From positions 5,890,001 through 5,954,000 of the forward strand of contig NZ_CP107772.1 in NCBI RefSeq assembly GCF_036345155.1: a stretch of DNA of 64,000 nucleotides. The letters are read 5' to 3'. The notes under the pieces were generated by a model that was not told where the DNA came from, did no database searches, and saw only the letters and a program-made list of their open reading frames with translations. A program made the position numbers and the translations under genes. The DNA comes from Streptomyces sp. NBC_00582 (GTDB lineage: Bacteria; Actinomycetota; Actinomycetes; Streptomycetales; Streptomycetaceae). Every line of letters begins with the position of its first letter. The first letter of the stretch is position 1. Below, in pieces: positions 39,392 through 47,724 of the stretch.

Positions 39392-39898
39392 GCGCCCGTC
39401 GCCACTCCCGATAAGCTGAATGGTGTTCAACTCCTGGTGCCACTGGGGTGGTTGAGGCGATCCGGCGATGTTGTCGAATCGCAGATTCCCTGTGTCGAAT
39501 GGCAGCGCGCGGGCGCTCGCCGTGCCACGCTGTCGCGTGAGGCATATGACCTGAGGGGGCGGGGATGATGTGCCGCAGAACAGTGGAGGGCCCCGGTGCC
39601 GTTCGGCACCGGGGCCTGTCCTCCCCTGTTTCGACCCGGAGCCCCGAGCTCTCAGGGTCGTTCCCCTCGGACCGTTTTCCCCGAGCGGTCCGCCTCCCGA
39701 TGAAGGTCTCCCCTCGTCCGTGGCGATCATTCCTTGAGAGAGGTCACTCGAACGAGGGGTGTTGGTCGCGGAGAGTGCATTTCTCGAAAGAGCATTCGAT
39801 AGCCTGCGGGTGATCGACGGCAGATCGAGGACAGATCGAAGGCAGCACTAGGGCATCGGCAGCACAGCGGTACGACGGCTAGGGGGGTGCCAGGATCC
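39392..39898. other. Gene-free stretch after dmdR1
   Basis: No convincing gene lies here. A plus-strand frame at 39565-39813 (82 codons) has poor codon use and no ribosome binding site. The stretch holds one strong hairpin (39589-39616), a short direct repeat CAGATCGAGGA/CAGATCGAAGG near 39830, and AT-richer DNA before 39899 that should contain the hydrolase promoter. Confidence 0.6.
39589..39616 (+). terminator. Hairpin downstream of dmdR1
   Basis: GGCCCCGGTGCCG (39589-39601) and CGGCACCGGGGCC (39604-39616) form a perfect 13-bp inverted repeat with a two-base centre. It lies about 200 bases after the dmdR1 stop, followed by CTGTCCTCCCCTGTTT. Confidence 0.75.
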
Positions 39899-40864
39899 AT
39901 GGCGCGACGCATCGACGTGACCGGGGCGGGCGGCGTACGCCTGGCGGCCTGGGAGTTCGGCGACCCTCCCAAGGGCGACCCGCCCAGGAGCGGGACGGAC
40001 GCCATGATCCCGGCCCAGTCCACCGGCGAGCGCGACGGTCACGTCGTCCCGGGGGCGCCGCCCGGTTCGGTGAACGGCTCCGGGACCGAGCGGACCCCCG
40101 GCGTCCTGTTACTGCACGGGCTGATGGGCCGCGCCTCGCACTGGGCGTCCACGGCCCGCTGGCTCTCCGAGCGGCACCGCGCGGTCGCCCTCGACCAGCG
40201 GGGCCACGGCCAGAGCGAGAAACCCCCCGAGGCCGCCTTCACCCGTGAGGCGTACGTCGAGGACGCCGAGGCCGCGCTGGAACAGCTCGGCCTCGCCCCG
40301 GCCGTCCTCGTCGGCCATGCCATGGGAGCCCTCACCGCCTGGCAGCTCGCCGCGAAACGCCCCGACCTCGTGCGCGGTGTGATCATCTGCGACATGCGGG
40401 CCTCCGCGCTCGGCTCGGCCTCGCAGCGCGAGTGGGCCGACTGGTTCAAGTCCTGGCCCCTCCCCTTCGCCACCCTCGCCGACGTCCGCAAGTGGTTCGG
40501 CGAGGACGACCCCTGGGTGGAGCGGCCGAACCCCTCCCGCGGTGAGTTCTACGCCGAGGTGATGCAGGAGTCCCCCGACGGCTGGCGGCCCGTCTTCGAA
40601 CCCGAGCAGATGCTGAAGTCCCGCGAGACCTGGGTCTACGACGCCCACTGGGAGGAGCTCACCCAGGTGCGGTGCCCCGCGCTCGTCGTGCGCGGCCTGG
40701 ACGGCGAGCTCGGCCGGGCCGAAGCCCAGGAGATGGTCCGGGTCCTGCCCCACGGGGAGTACGCGGAGGTCGCCGACGCCGGCCACCTCGTCCACTACGA
40801 CCAGCCCGAGGCCTGGCGGGCGGCGATCGAACCCTTCCTGGACGCCGTACTCACCACACCGTGA
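39899..40864 (+). CDS. Alpha/beta hydrolase-fold protein without the nucleophile Ser, TTA codon present
   Basis: A 321-residue alpha/beta hydrolase. The oxyanion segment is VLLLHGLMGRASHW, the acid is Asp in VRGLDGELG, the base is His in DAGHLVHYDQPE. The nucleophile elbow, normally G-x-S-x-G, reads GHAMG: codon 141 is GCC (Ala, 40319-40321). The protein may be inactive, use another mechanism, or be a binding protein. Codon 71 is TTA (40109-40111), so translation should depend on the bldA tRNA and be developmentally timed. A GTG at 39887 is an alternative start. Confidence 0.87.
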   Translation: MARRIDVTGAGGVRLAAWEFGDPPKGDPPRSGTDAMIPAQSTGERDGHVVPGAPPGSVNGSGTERTPGVLLLHGLMGRASHWASTARWLSERHRAVALDQRGHGQSEKPPEAAFTREAYVEDAEAALEQLGLAPAVLVGHAMGALTAWQLAAKRPDLVRGVIICDMRASALGSASQREWADWFKSWPLPFATLADVRKWFGEDDPWVERPNPSRGEFYAEVMQESPDGWRPVFEPEQMLKSRETWVYDAHWEELTQVRCPALVVRGLDGELGRAEAQEMVRVLPHGEYAEVADAGHLVHYDQPEAWRAAIEPFLDAVLTTP

Positions 40865-40885
40865 GGAGCACGACCGCACGACCGC

Positions 40886-40940
40886 AAGGAGCACGACGGT
40901 AAGGAGCACCACGGTAAGGAGCACCACGGTAAGGAGCACC
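40886..40940 (+). repeat. 15-bp tandem repeat between convergent genes
   Basis: AAGGAGCACSACGGT is repeated three full times (40886-40930) and two thirds of a fourth. It fills the gap between the hydrolase and the ABC permease genes. It is not palindromic. Confidence 0.9.
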
Positions 40941-40977
40941 CCTCCAGGAGTGAGCCCCTTACCCCCGCACAACCCGC

Positions 40978-42567
40978 TCAGCCCTTGCTCACCGCCGCCA
41001 GGATCTCCGGCAGCCGGTCCGCCACCCGGGGGGCCGCCAGCCGCAGCCCCAGCAGGGTGATCGCCGTCCCGTACACCGCGCCCACCGGCAGCAGCACCCA
41101 ACTCCACATCGCGCCGTCCCCCGTGACGTTCAGCCAGATCGTCACCGCGATGACCGGCGCGCACAGCAGGGCCGCCGCGACCATCCCGCCGACGATGGAG
41201 ATCCAGGCGAGCCCGGTCTGACCGGGAGCCACGTTCTTGTGGCCCTCCTGCGGGATCGAGTAGGGGAAGCGGGCCGACGTCCAGGCACCGGTCGTCAGCA
41301 TCGCGCCCAGCAGCGCCAGCGACAGCCCCAGCACCTCGGGGAGCCTCGGCCAGTCCCCGAGCAGCGCGGTCGTCACCACGGTCACCAGCGTGGCGTACGG
41401 CAGAGTGATCACCAGCAGCGCGAGCGCACGCGCGCGGAGTTCGACGTAGGCGTCCCGCGGCGAGGAGATCGTCAACGCGACCATCCAGAACGCCGAGGTG
41501 TCCTGCCCGAACTGGTTGTACATCTGGACCCCGAGCATCCCGGCGGCGAAACAGGCGAAGTAGATCGAGCCGGTGCCCTGCAGCGCGTTGAACACCGGCA
41601 CGATCAGCCCGATCGCCAGCGAGGTCACCCAGGCCGTCTTCGTCTTCGGATCACGCCAGACATAGCGCAGGCTGCGCTCCATGACGGTCCCGGTCCGTCC
41701 GCCCGGCAGCAGCCGCGCCCACCCGGCTCCGCTCGGCCGCTCCCGGGCGTCCCGCTCCGCGGACCACAGCGTCGACCCGTCCGGCGCCGTCATCAGCCGG
41801 TCCAGACTCCGCGCCCACACCCAGACGAGCCCCGCCAGCACCGCCACGCCGAGCGCGAGCTGCCCGGCGGCCCTCCCGTACGCCCCCTCGCTCACCGAGT
41901 CGACCGCGCCCACCACGGACGCCGGCGGCAGCCACCGCAGTACGTCCGCCACGGGATCGAGCTGCCCCAGCCCGGCCGTCCCCAGCTTCTGCGCCCCGAA
42001 GTTGACGACCTGTACGCCCACCGCGATCACCAGCCCGCTCAGCACCGCGAGATCGCGCCCCCTGCGGCTGGACAGCAGCCGGACGTTCGCGGCGGCGACG
42101 GCCCGCGCCAGCGCCACGCACACCAGCAGCCCCAGGACGACGGCGACGACCGCGACGACGTACGCCGCCGCCCCGTGCGCGACCGCGACCACCGACCCCA
42201 CCAGCATCAGCACGGTGAACAGCGGCCCGATCCCGACCAGCGAGGCCGCCAGCAACGCCCGGACCAGCGGACGGGGCCGCAGCGGCAGCATCACCAGCCG
42301 CGTCGGATCCAGCGTCTCGTCCCCGCCGGGGAAGAACAGCGGCATCACCGCCCACCCCAGCCCCAGCACCGCCACCAGCAGCACCACCAGCGCGTCGGCG
42401 TGCGCATGCCCCCGCAGCGCGATCAGCCCGATCAGCTGCAGCACCGCGAACACCAGCGTGACCACGGCGGACGCCACATACGCGGCCCGCCGCCCACCGG
42501 ACTGCCGCAGCCCGTTCCGCAGCAGCGACAGCTTCAGCCGTACGACGGTGGCGGTCGGCGCGGTCAC
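40978..42567 (-). CDS. ABC transporter permease
   Basis: A 529-residue integral membrane protein with about 10-12 helices (for example AAYVASAVVTLVFAVLQLIG and AAYVVAVVAVVLGLLVCVAL). It has a large cytoplasmic middle section containing the RSLRYVWRDPKTKTAWV motif typical of ABC-2 type exporter permeases in actinobacteria. The GTG start overlaps the stop of the ATPase gene by four bases (GTGA), so the two subunits are translationally coupled. Substrate unknown. Confidence 0.88.
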   Translation of the reverse strand: MTAPTATVVRLKLSLLRNGLRQSGGRRAAYVASAVVTLVFAVLQLIGLIALRGHAHADALVVLLVAVLGLGWAVMPLFFPGGDETLDPTRLVMLPLRPRPLVRALLAASLVGIGPLFTVLMLVGSVVAVAHGAAAYVVAVVAVVLGLLVCVALARAVAAANVRLLSSRRGRDLAVLSGLVIAVGVQVVNFGAQKLGTAGLGQLDPVADVLRWLPPASVVGAVDSVSEGAYGRAAGQLALGVAVLAGLVWVWARSLDRLMTAPDGSTLWSAERDARERPSGAGWARLLPGGRTGTVMERSLRYVWRDPKTKTAWVTSLAIGLIVPVFNALQGTGSIYFACFAAGMLGVQMYNQFGQDTSAFWMVALTISSPRDAYVELRARALALLVITLPYATLVTVVTTALLGDWPRLPEVLGLSLALLGAMLTTGAWTSARFPYSIPQEGHKNVAPGQTGLAWISIVGGMVAAALLCAPVIAVTIWLNVTGDGAMWSWVLLPVGAVYGTAITLLGLRLAAPRVADRLPEILAAVSKG

Positions 42568-43340
42568 CGGAGCGCCCCGCCGCCGCCCAGCCAGTCGAGA
42601 TCCGACCCGGCGTCCCGCCCCCCGGCGCCGACCAGCTCCAGGAACGCCCTCTGCAGCGAGGGCGCCGACCCGCGCACCTCCTGAAGCGTCCCGTGCGCCC
42701 GGATCCGCCCCGCCGCCATCACGGCCACCCAGTCGCACAGCGACTCGACGAGTTCCATCACGTGCGAGGAGAAGACGACGGTGGCGCCGGAGGCGGTGTA
42801 CCGCTCCAGCACCCCGCGGATGGTCTGCGCCGACACCGGATCGACTCCCTCGAAGGGCTCGTCCAGGAAGAGAACCTCGGGATTGTGCAGCAGCGCGGCG
42901 GCGAGCCCGATCTTCTTGCGCATACCGGTCGAGTAGTCGACGACGAGCTTGTGCTGGGCCCCGGCGAGATCGAGGACGTCCAGCAGTTGGGCGGCCCGCC
43001 GGTCGACCTCCGCCCCGGGCAGCCCGCGCAGCCGCCCGTTGTACCCCAGCAGCTCCCGCCCCGACAGCCGATCGAACAGCCGCAGCCCCTCCGGCAGCAC
43101 CCCGATCCGCGCCTTCACCGCCACGGGATCCCGCCACACATCCTGCCCGCCCACCTCGACGGACCCCTGATCGGGCCGCAACAGCCCGGTCACCATGGAG
43201 AGCGTGGTCGTCTTCCCGGCCCCGTTGGGCCCGACGAGCCCGATGAACTTCCCGGCCGGCAGATCAAGATCGATCCCGGCCACCGCAACCTGCTGCCCAA
43301 ACCGCTTCCAGAGCCCACACACGCGCACGGCAGACGTCAT
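42564..43340 (-). CDS. ABC transporter ATP-binding protein
   Basis: A 258-residue ABC ATPase. Walker A is GPNGAGKTTT, the Q-loop lies in IGVLPEGLRLFDRLSG, the signature is YSTGMRKKI (a variant of LSGGQ), Walker B is VLFLDEPFEGVD and the H-loop is FSSHVMELVE. It energises the permease encoded immediately downstream. The YSTGM signature is typical of ABC-2 drug or lipid exporters. Confidence 0.93.
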   Translation of the reverse strand: MTSAVRVCGLWKRFGQQVAVAGIDLDLPAGKFIGLVGPNGAGKTTTLSMVTGLLRPDQGSVEVGGQDVWRDPVAVKARIGVLPEGLRLFDRLSGRELLGYNGRLRGLPGAEVDRRAAQLLDVLDLAGAQHKLVVDYSTGMRKKIGLAAALLHNPEVLFLDEPFEGVDPVSAQTIRGVLERYTASGATVVFSSHVMELVESLCDWVAVMAAGRIRAHGTLQEVRGSAPSLQRAFLELVGAGGRDAGSDLDWLGGGGALR

Positions 43341-43371
43341 ACCCGAAGCCTACGGGCGGCTGACCCGCTTT

Positions 43372-43419
43372 CAGGGGAGCGGGGAACTGCGCGAGGACCC
43401 ACCACACGCCCGCACCCGA
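43372..43419 (+). repeat. Interspersed GC-rich element, copy 3
   Basis: CAGGGGAGCGGGGAACTGCG and following bases (GCGAGGACCC, CGCCCGCACCC) match the shared element, here just upstream of the ABC ATPase gene and just past the 3' end of the primase-like gene. Confidence 0.65.
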
Positions 43420-43435
43420 CAACGGCGCTGAACGG

Positions 43436-44089
43436 CTACCGATCCCTGCCGCACGCATAGGCGAGCGGTGAGATCAACTCCTCCGCGTCCGGCAGCCACC
43501 GGTTGGCCGCGGTCGGCCGGCAGGCCCACTGCACGGCCCCCCGCGACCCGAACCGCGTGGGCGGAGCGGCCACATACGCCCCCTCGCCGAGGGTCACGAG
43601 GTCCAACGACCCCAGGGACCAGCCCAGTTTGCGCACCAGGTCGGGCACCTTGGCCGACGCGCCCGGCAGCACGAAGAACTGCATCCGCCGGTCCGGCGTC
43701 AACGTCACCGGGCCCAGCGTCAGTTCCATCCGCTCCATCCGCGCCAGCGCGAGAAACCCGGCCGTCTCCGGAACGGACAGCGCGTCGAACGTACGCCCGG
43801 TGGGGAGCAGGATCGAGGCGGACGGCTGCTTCTGCCACATCCGGCGGGCGACGGTCGCACTCCCCGTCGCCTGCGTCGACCAGTCCGACCGCGAGGGATG
43901 CGCCCCCGGTGCCGCACACGCCGTGTCGCCGCAGGAGCAGCGCTGCACACCGTCGACGGCTTCCAGCCAGGTGCCGGGGAAGACGTCCCAGTGACGTTCC
44001 TCGGCGTAGCGAACAGCTGTCTCGAGCAGCGATTCCCCGCGCTGCTTCGGGATTTGAGTGGCGTCGGCGCCCGCGATGGTCTCTTCCAC
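43436..44089 (-). CDS. Bifunctional DNA primase/polymerase-like protein
   Basis: A 217-residue protein related to the N-terminal prim-pol domain family. Recognisable parts are LETAVRYAEERHWDVFPGTW, a possible zinc site CSCGDTACAAPGAHP, SILLPTGRTFDALSVPE, and GEGAYVAAPPTRFGSRGAVQW. The family is common in Streptomyces genomes, where it is chromosomal and of unknown role. The start is uncertain: GTG at 44089 (VEETIAGADATQ) is preferred, with GTG at 44098 and 44113 possible; none has a ribosome binding site, so it may be leaderless. Confidence 0.8.
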   Translation of the reverse strand: MEETIAGADATQIPKQRGESLLETAVRYAEERHWDVFPGTWLEAVDGVQRCSCGDTACAAPGAHPSRSDWSTQATGSATVARRMWQKQPSASILLPTGRTFDALSVPETAGFLALARMERMELTLGPVTLTPDRRMQFFVLPGASAKVPDLVRKLGWSLGSLDLVTLGEGAYVAAPPTRFGSRGAVQWACRPTAANRWLPDAEELISPLAYACGRDR

Positions 44090-44366
44090 GATGAGCACAA
44101 CTCTAGCGGTCACCAGGGGTTACGCACGCCACAATGCGCGGGGGAGGAGCACCGATTCCGCGTCCGGGGCGCATGGGTGCATGCCGGGGGGCGCGTGGAA
44201 GGAACGGGCGCGGGAGCGGGTAGGCACGGGTGGGGGCGGGCTTCCGCCGATATCCCGGCAATTCTTGTGCAATCAGCACATGCCTCGCATTTTCACCGTA
44301 TCCATGGGGCATTGATCTTCTCGGCCGGAACTTTTCGGTGCGGAACTCCACAGGGGGGTAGTGCCA

Positions 44367-45752
44367 ATGGCCGCAAGGCCTCTCGTCGCGCGGCAGCCGA
44401 ACGAACGGCTGCAGGCGCTCATCCAGGAGGCGGGGTGCTCGAACGCCGGGCTCGCCCGCCGGGTCAACATGTGTGGCGCCGAGCACGGTCTCGACCTGCG
44501 CTACGACAAGACGTCCGTGGCCCGTTGGCTGCGCGGACAGCAGCCGCGGGGCCGCGCCCCGGCGATCATCGCCGAGGCTCTGGGCCGCAAGCTCGGCCGT
44601 ACGGTCACGATCGACGAGATCGGCATGGCCAACGGCAAGAACCTCGCCTCGGGCGTGGGTCTCCAGTTCTCGCCGACGGTACTGGGGGCCATCGAGCAGG
44701 TCTGCGAGCTGTGGCGCAGCGACGTGGGCCGGCGCGACTTCCTCTCCGGGTCGTCCGTCGCCGCCTCGGCGCTGGTCGAGCCCAGCCGCGACTGGCTGAT
44801 CTCGTCGCCCGACGCCCAGGTGGCGCGGTCGGCGGGACCGCGGGTGGGCCTGTCCGACGTGGCGGCCGTGAAGGCGATGACCCAGGCCCTGGTCGACCTG
44901 GACCACCAGTACGGCAGCGGGCATGTCCGCCCGGTGGTCGTCCACTACCTCAACAGCGTCGTCTCGGGGCTGCTGGCCGGCTCCTACCGGGAGGCGGTGG
45001 GCCGTGAACTCTTCGCCGCGGTGGCCCGGTTGACGGAGCTCGCCGGGTACATGGCCGTCGACACCGGCCAACCGGGCCTGGCCCAGCGGTACTACATCCA
45101 GTCCCTGCGGCTCGCCCAGGCGGCGGGCGACCGCGGTTACGGCGGGTACGTCCTCGCCGCGTCCATGAGCCATCTCGCCGCCCAGCTCGGAAACCCGCGC
45201 GAGATCGCCCAGTTGGCGCGTGCCGCGCAGGAAGGGGCGCGGGGGCGGGTCACTCCGCGCGCGGAGGCGATGTTCCACGCGGCGGAGGCCCGGGGGCACG
45301 CGCTGCTGGGCGACGTACGGTCGGCCCAGCTCGCGGCCGGCCGGGCGGTGTCGGCGCTGGAGGGCGCCGATCCGTCCACGGGCGACGACCCGGCGTGGAT
45401 CGCGCACTTCGACGAGGCCTATCTGGCCGACGAGTTGGCGCACTGCCACCGCGACCTGGGCCAGGCGGAGGCGGCGGCGCGGTGTGCCGAGCAGTCGCTG
45501 GCCGGGCATCCGGAGAGCCGGGCGCGCCGCCGTGCCATCGGGTACGTCCTCCTCGCCACCGCGCAGGTGCAGCAGCGCGAGGTCGAGCAGGCGTGCACCA
45601 CCGGTCTGAAGGCGGTGGAGCTCCTGGAGAATCTGCGCTCGAACCGGGGCGCGGAGTATCTGGAGGACCTCCAGCAGCGGCTGGAGCCCTTCCGGGAGGA
45701 GCCGGTGGTACGGGAGTTCGGGGCGCGGCTGGAGTTGCAGGCCGCGGCGTGA
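44367..45752 (+). CDS. Helix-turn-helix regulator with C-terminal TPR-like domain
   Basis: A 461-residue regulator of the kind common in Streptomyces (NsdA-like layout). An N-terminal XRE-like DNA-binding region (LQALIQEAGCSNAGLARRVN, DKTSVARWLRGQQPRG) precedes a helical repeat domain from about residue 170 to the end (RYYIQSLRLAQAAGDRGYGG, ARCAEQSLAGHPESRARR, TTGLKAVELLENLRS) that looks like tetratricopeptide repeats. AGGGGGG eight bases upstream supports the ATG at 44367. Target genes are unknown; related proteins influence sporulation and antibiotic production. Confidence 0.85.
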   Translation: MAARPLVARQPNERLQALIQEAGCSNAGLARRVNMCGAEHGLDLRYDKTSVARWLRGQQPRGRAPAIIAEALGRKLGRTVTIDEIGMANGKNLASGVGLQFSPTVLGAIEQVCELWRSDVGRRDFLSGSSVAASALVEPSRDWLISSPDAQVARSAGPRVGLSDVAAVKAMTQALVDLDHQYGSGHVRPVVVHYLNSVVSGLLAGSYREAVGRELFAAVARLTELAGYMAVDTGQPGLAQRYYIQSLRLAQAAGDRGYGGYVLAASMSHLAAQLGNPREIAQLARAAQEGARGRVTPRAEAMFHAAEARGHALLGDVRSAQLAAGRAVSALEGADPSTGDDPAWIAHFDEAYLADELAHCHRDLGQAEAAARCAEQSLAGHPESRARRRAIGYVLLATAQVQQREVEQACTTGLKAVELLENLRSNRGAEYLEDLQQRLEPFREEPVVREFGARLELQAAA

Positions 45753-45953
45753 ACGGACGGGGCGCCGTTGCGTGAACGTACGGGAAACGGACGGACCCCG
45801 TACAGGAGGCGACGGGCACAGCGCGCGGCGCTCCGGATCTGTTACGGACGTCACTGGGAGGCAGATCACGTCCTGAGCTGCGTGGCACGGGGTTCCGGGG
45901 ACCCGGTAGCGTGAGCCGACGATTCCGACAGTCCCCCGTTCGTAGGAGTCCCG

Positions 45954-47681
45954 GTGACGCAGAGTGGACAGGGCGAGGAGCCCTCGGCGCGGCCCGCGCG
46001 CGAAGGCATCGTGCTGCCCTCCGACGGTGGTGAGCCCCTCATTCCGGGGCTGACGGACGCCGGCGGGCCGCAGCCGGGGCGGCATGCGGGCGGGCAGCCC
46101 GGTCCGTACGGGGCTCAGCCGTACGGGCAGCAGCAGCCGCCCGCGCAGCCGCAGCCGCCCGCGCAGCCGCCGTCCGGCGGTCAGACCTGGGGTCAGCCGT
46201 GGGGGCCCGACCAGCAGGCGCCGGCGGCGCAGCAGGAGCAGGGCTGGCCGCTGCCCGCGGACCAGCAGTCCCAGCAGTGGGGCGGCGCGCAGCCCGACGC
46301 GTGGGGCGCGGGCCCGCTCCCGCCCGAGGGCGCCCCGGCCCCGACGTACGGTCACCACCCGCAGGCGCCGCCGCAGCCGTCGTACGACCAGAGCCCGCAG
46401 GACCCCTACGCCTACGGCCGGAACCCGCAGGTGTCGGCCTCCCCGCCGACCTACCCGCCGGGCGGGTCCGGGGTGCCGCTGCCGCCGTTCGCCGACGGCG
46501 CCGAGGGGGCCACCCAGTACATCCCGCCGGTCCCGGCGGGTCCGGTCGACGACGGCCGTACCCAGGTGCTGCCGCCCGTGCCCGCCTCCGGGCCCGTGCC
46601 GGGCGGCGACGAGGGCGCGACGCAGTACATCCCGCCGGTCCGGCCGGGCGCGCTGCCGCCCGAGACGCCGGGCGAGTCGACGCACTTCCTGGGCACCGCA
46701 GGCGGGCACGGCGCGGGCCCGATGCCGGGCGCGGGGCACTCCGACGCCGAGGCCACGCAGTACATATCGCCCGTGCCCGGGCAGGGGTATCCGCCGGCCG
46801 GTGCGGGCGCGCAGCCGCCGGCCGGGTTCGAGAACCTCTTCCGCGACGGGCCGGGCGGCGGTCCGGGTGCCGCGCCCCCCGCCGGGGCCACCCAGCAGCT
46901 TCCGCGCATCACCGAGCCGGAGACCCCCGGCTACGGCGGCGGCCCCCAGGGCTACGGCGCGGGACCCGCCGCGCGCGCCCCTCAGCCCACCTATGTGCCG
47001 CCCGTACGCCCCGACGACCACGGGGACGAGCGGGGCCGCGGCGGCCGTACCGGCTCCCGGCTCCCGCTGTTCGCGGCGATCGGTGTCGCGCTCGCCGTCG
47101 TCGGCGTCGGCGCGGGCGCGCTGCTCGGCGGCGGAGGCGGCGACGACGACAAGAGCGACGACGGCAAGACCGTCGCCGCGTCCGCCTCCGCGAGCGAACC
47201 GTCGGCCTCCTCCGGCGACGCGGCGAAGCAGCAGGCGACCGCCCTGGACAAGCTGCTCGCGGACAGCGGCAGCAGCCGGGCCAGCGTGATCGCCGCGGTG
47301 GCGAACGTGAAGGCGTGCAACAACCTCGACCAGGCCGCCTCGGATCTGCGGGCCGCCGCCGGCCAGCGCACCGGGCTGGTCACGAAGCTGGCCGCGCTCG
47401 ACGTCGACAAGCTGCCCGACCACGCGGCGCTCACCGGCGCCCTCACCAAGGCGTGGCAGGCGTCCGCGGCCGCCGACAACCACTACGCGGACTGGGCCGA
47501 CGAGGTCGCCGGCAACAAGCGGAAGGCCTGCAAGAAGGGCGGCGCCCGCACCACGGCCGCCACCGCGCAGGGCAACCGGGAGAGCGGCACCGCGAGCGCC
47601 CAGAAGAACCAGGCCGCCGGGCTGTGGAACGCGATCGCCCGGACGTACGGACTGACCCAGCGCCAGCCCACCCAGCTCTGA
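45954..47681 (+). CDS. Pro/Gln-rich single-pass membrane protein with ATQYIPPV repeats
   Basis: A 575-residue protein. The first 370 residues are low-complexity Pro, Gln and Gly with repeated motifs: ATQYIPPVP, TQVLPPVP, ATQYIPPVR, ATQYISPVP and ATQQLPRI. One membrane helix (LPLFAAIGVALAVVGVGAGA, about residues 367-386) follows. The C-terminal 170 residues are helical with an Ala-rich extracellular part containing two Cys. The disordered region is predicted cytoplasmic. No domain is recognised; the helix-plus-tail form is seen in actinobacterial envelope proteins. GTG start, AGGAG five bases upstream. Confidence 0.82.
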   Translation: MTQSGQGEEPSARPAREGIVLPSDGGEPLIPGLTDAGGPQPGRHAGGQPGPYGAQPYGQQQPPAQPQPPAQPPSGGQTWGQPWGPDQQAPAAQQEQGWPLPADQQSQQWGGAQPDAWGAGPLPPEGAPAPTYGHHPQAPPQPSYDQSPQDPYAYGRNPQVSASPPTYPPGGSGVPLPPFADGAEGATQYIPPVPAGPVDDGRTQVLPPVPASGPVPGGDEGATQYIPPVRPGALPPETPGESTHFLGTAGGHGAGPMPGAGHSDAEATQYISPVPGQGYPPAGAGAQPPAGFENLFRDGPGGGPGAAPPAGATQQLPRITEPETPGYGGGPQGYGAGPAARAPQPTYVPPVRPDDHGDERGRGGRTGSRLPLFAAIGVALAVVGVGAGALLGGGGGDDDKSDDGKTVAASASASEPSASSGDAAKQQATALDKLLADSGSSRASVIAAVANVKACNNLDQAASDLRAAAGQRTGLVTKLAALDVDKLPDHAALTGALTKAWQASAAADNHYADWADEVAGNKRKACKKGGARTTAATAQGNRESGTASAQKNQAAGLWNAIARTYGLTQRQPTQL

Positions 47682-47724
47682 GCCGGGCGGGCCGCGGCGC
47701 GGCGGGGTGCGAGTGCGGCGGGCC

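Larger units (their letters stand above)
38681..39730 (-). other. Antisense ORF across dmdR1 (position of adm)
   Basis: A 349-codon minus-strand frame is open from 39730 to 38681, covering dmdR1 completely. In S. coelicolor an antiparallel gene, adm, was reported to overlap dmdR1 and to affect siderophore and antibiotic production. Whether this frame is its equivalent cannot be said: long antisense frames are common in DNA of this GC content. The predicted protein is rich in Arg, His and Gln and has no recognisable domain. Confidence 0.3.

Noticed and set aside
39565..39813. 82-codon ORF between dmdR1 and the hydrolase
   Set aside because: No ribosome binding site, crosses a strong terminator hairpin, and codon use is unlike the neighbours.
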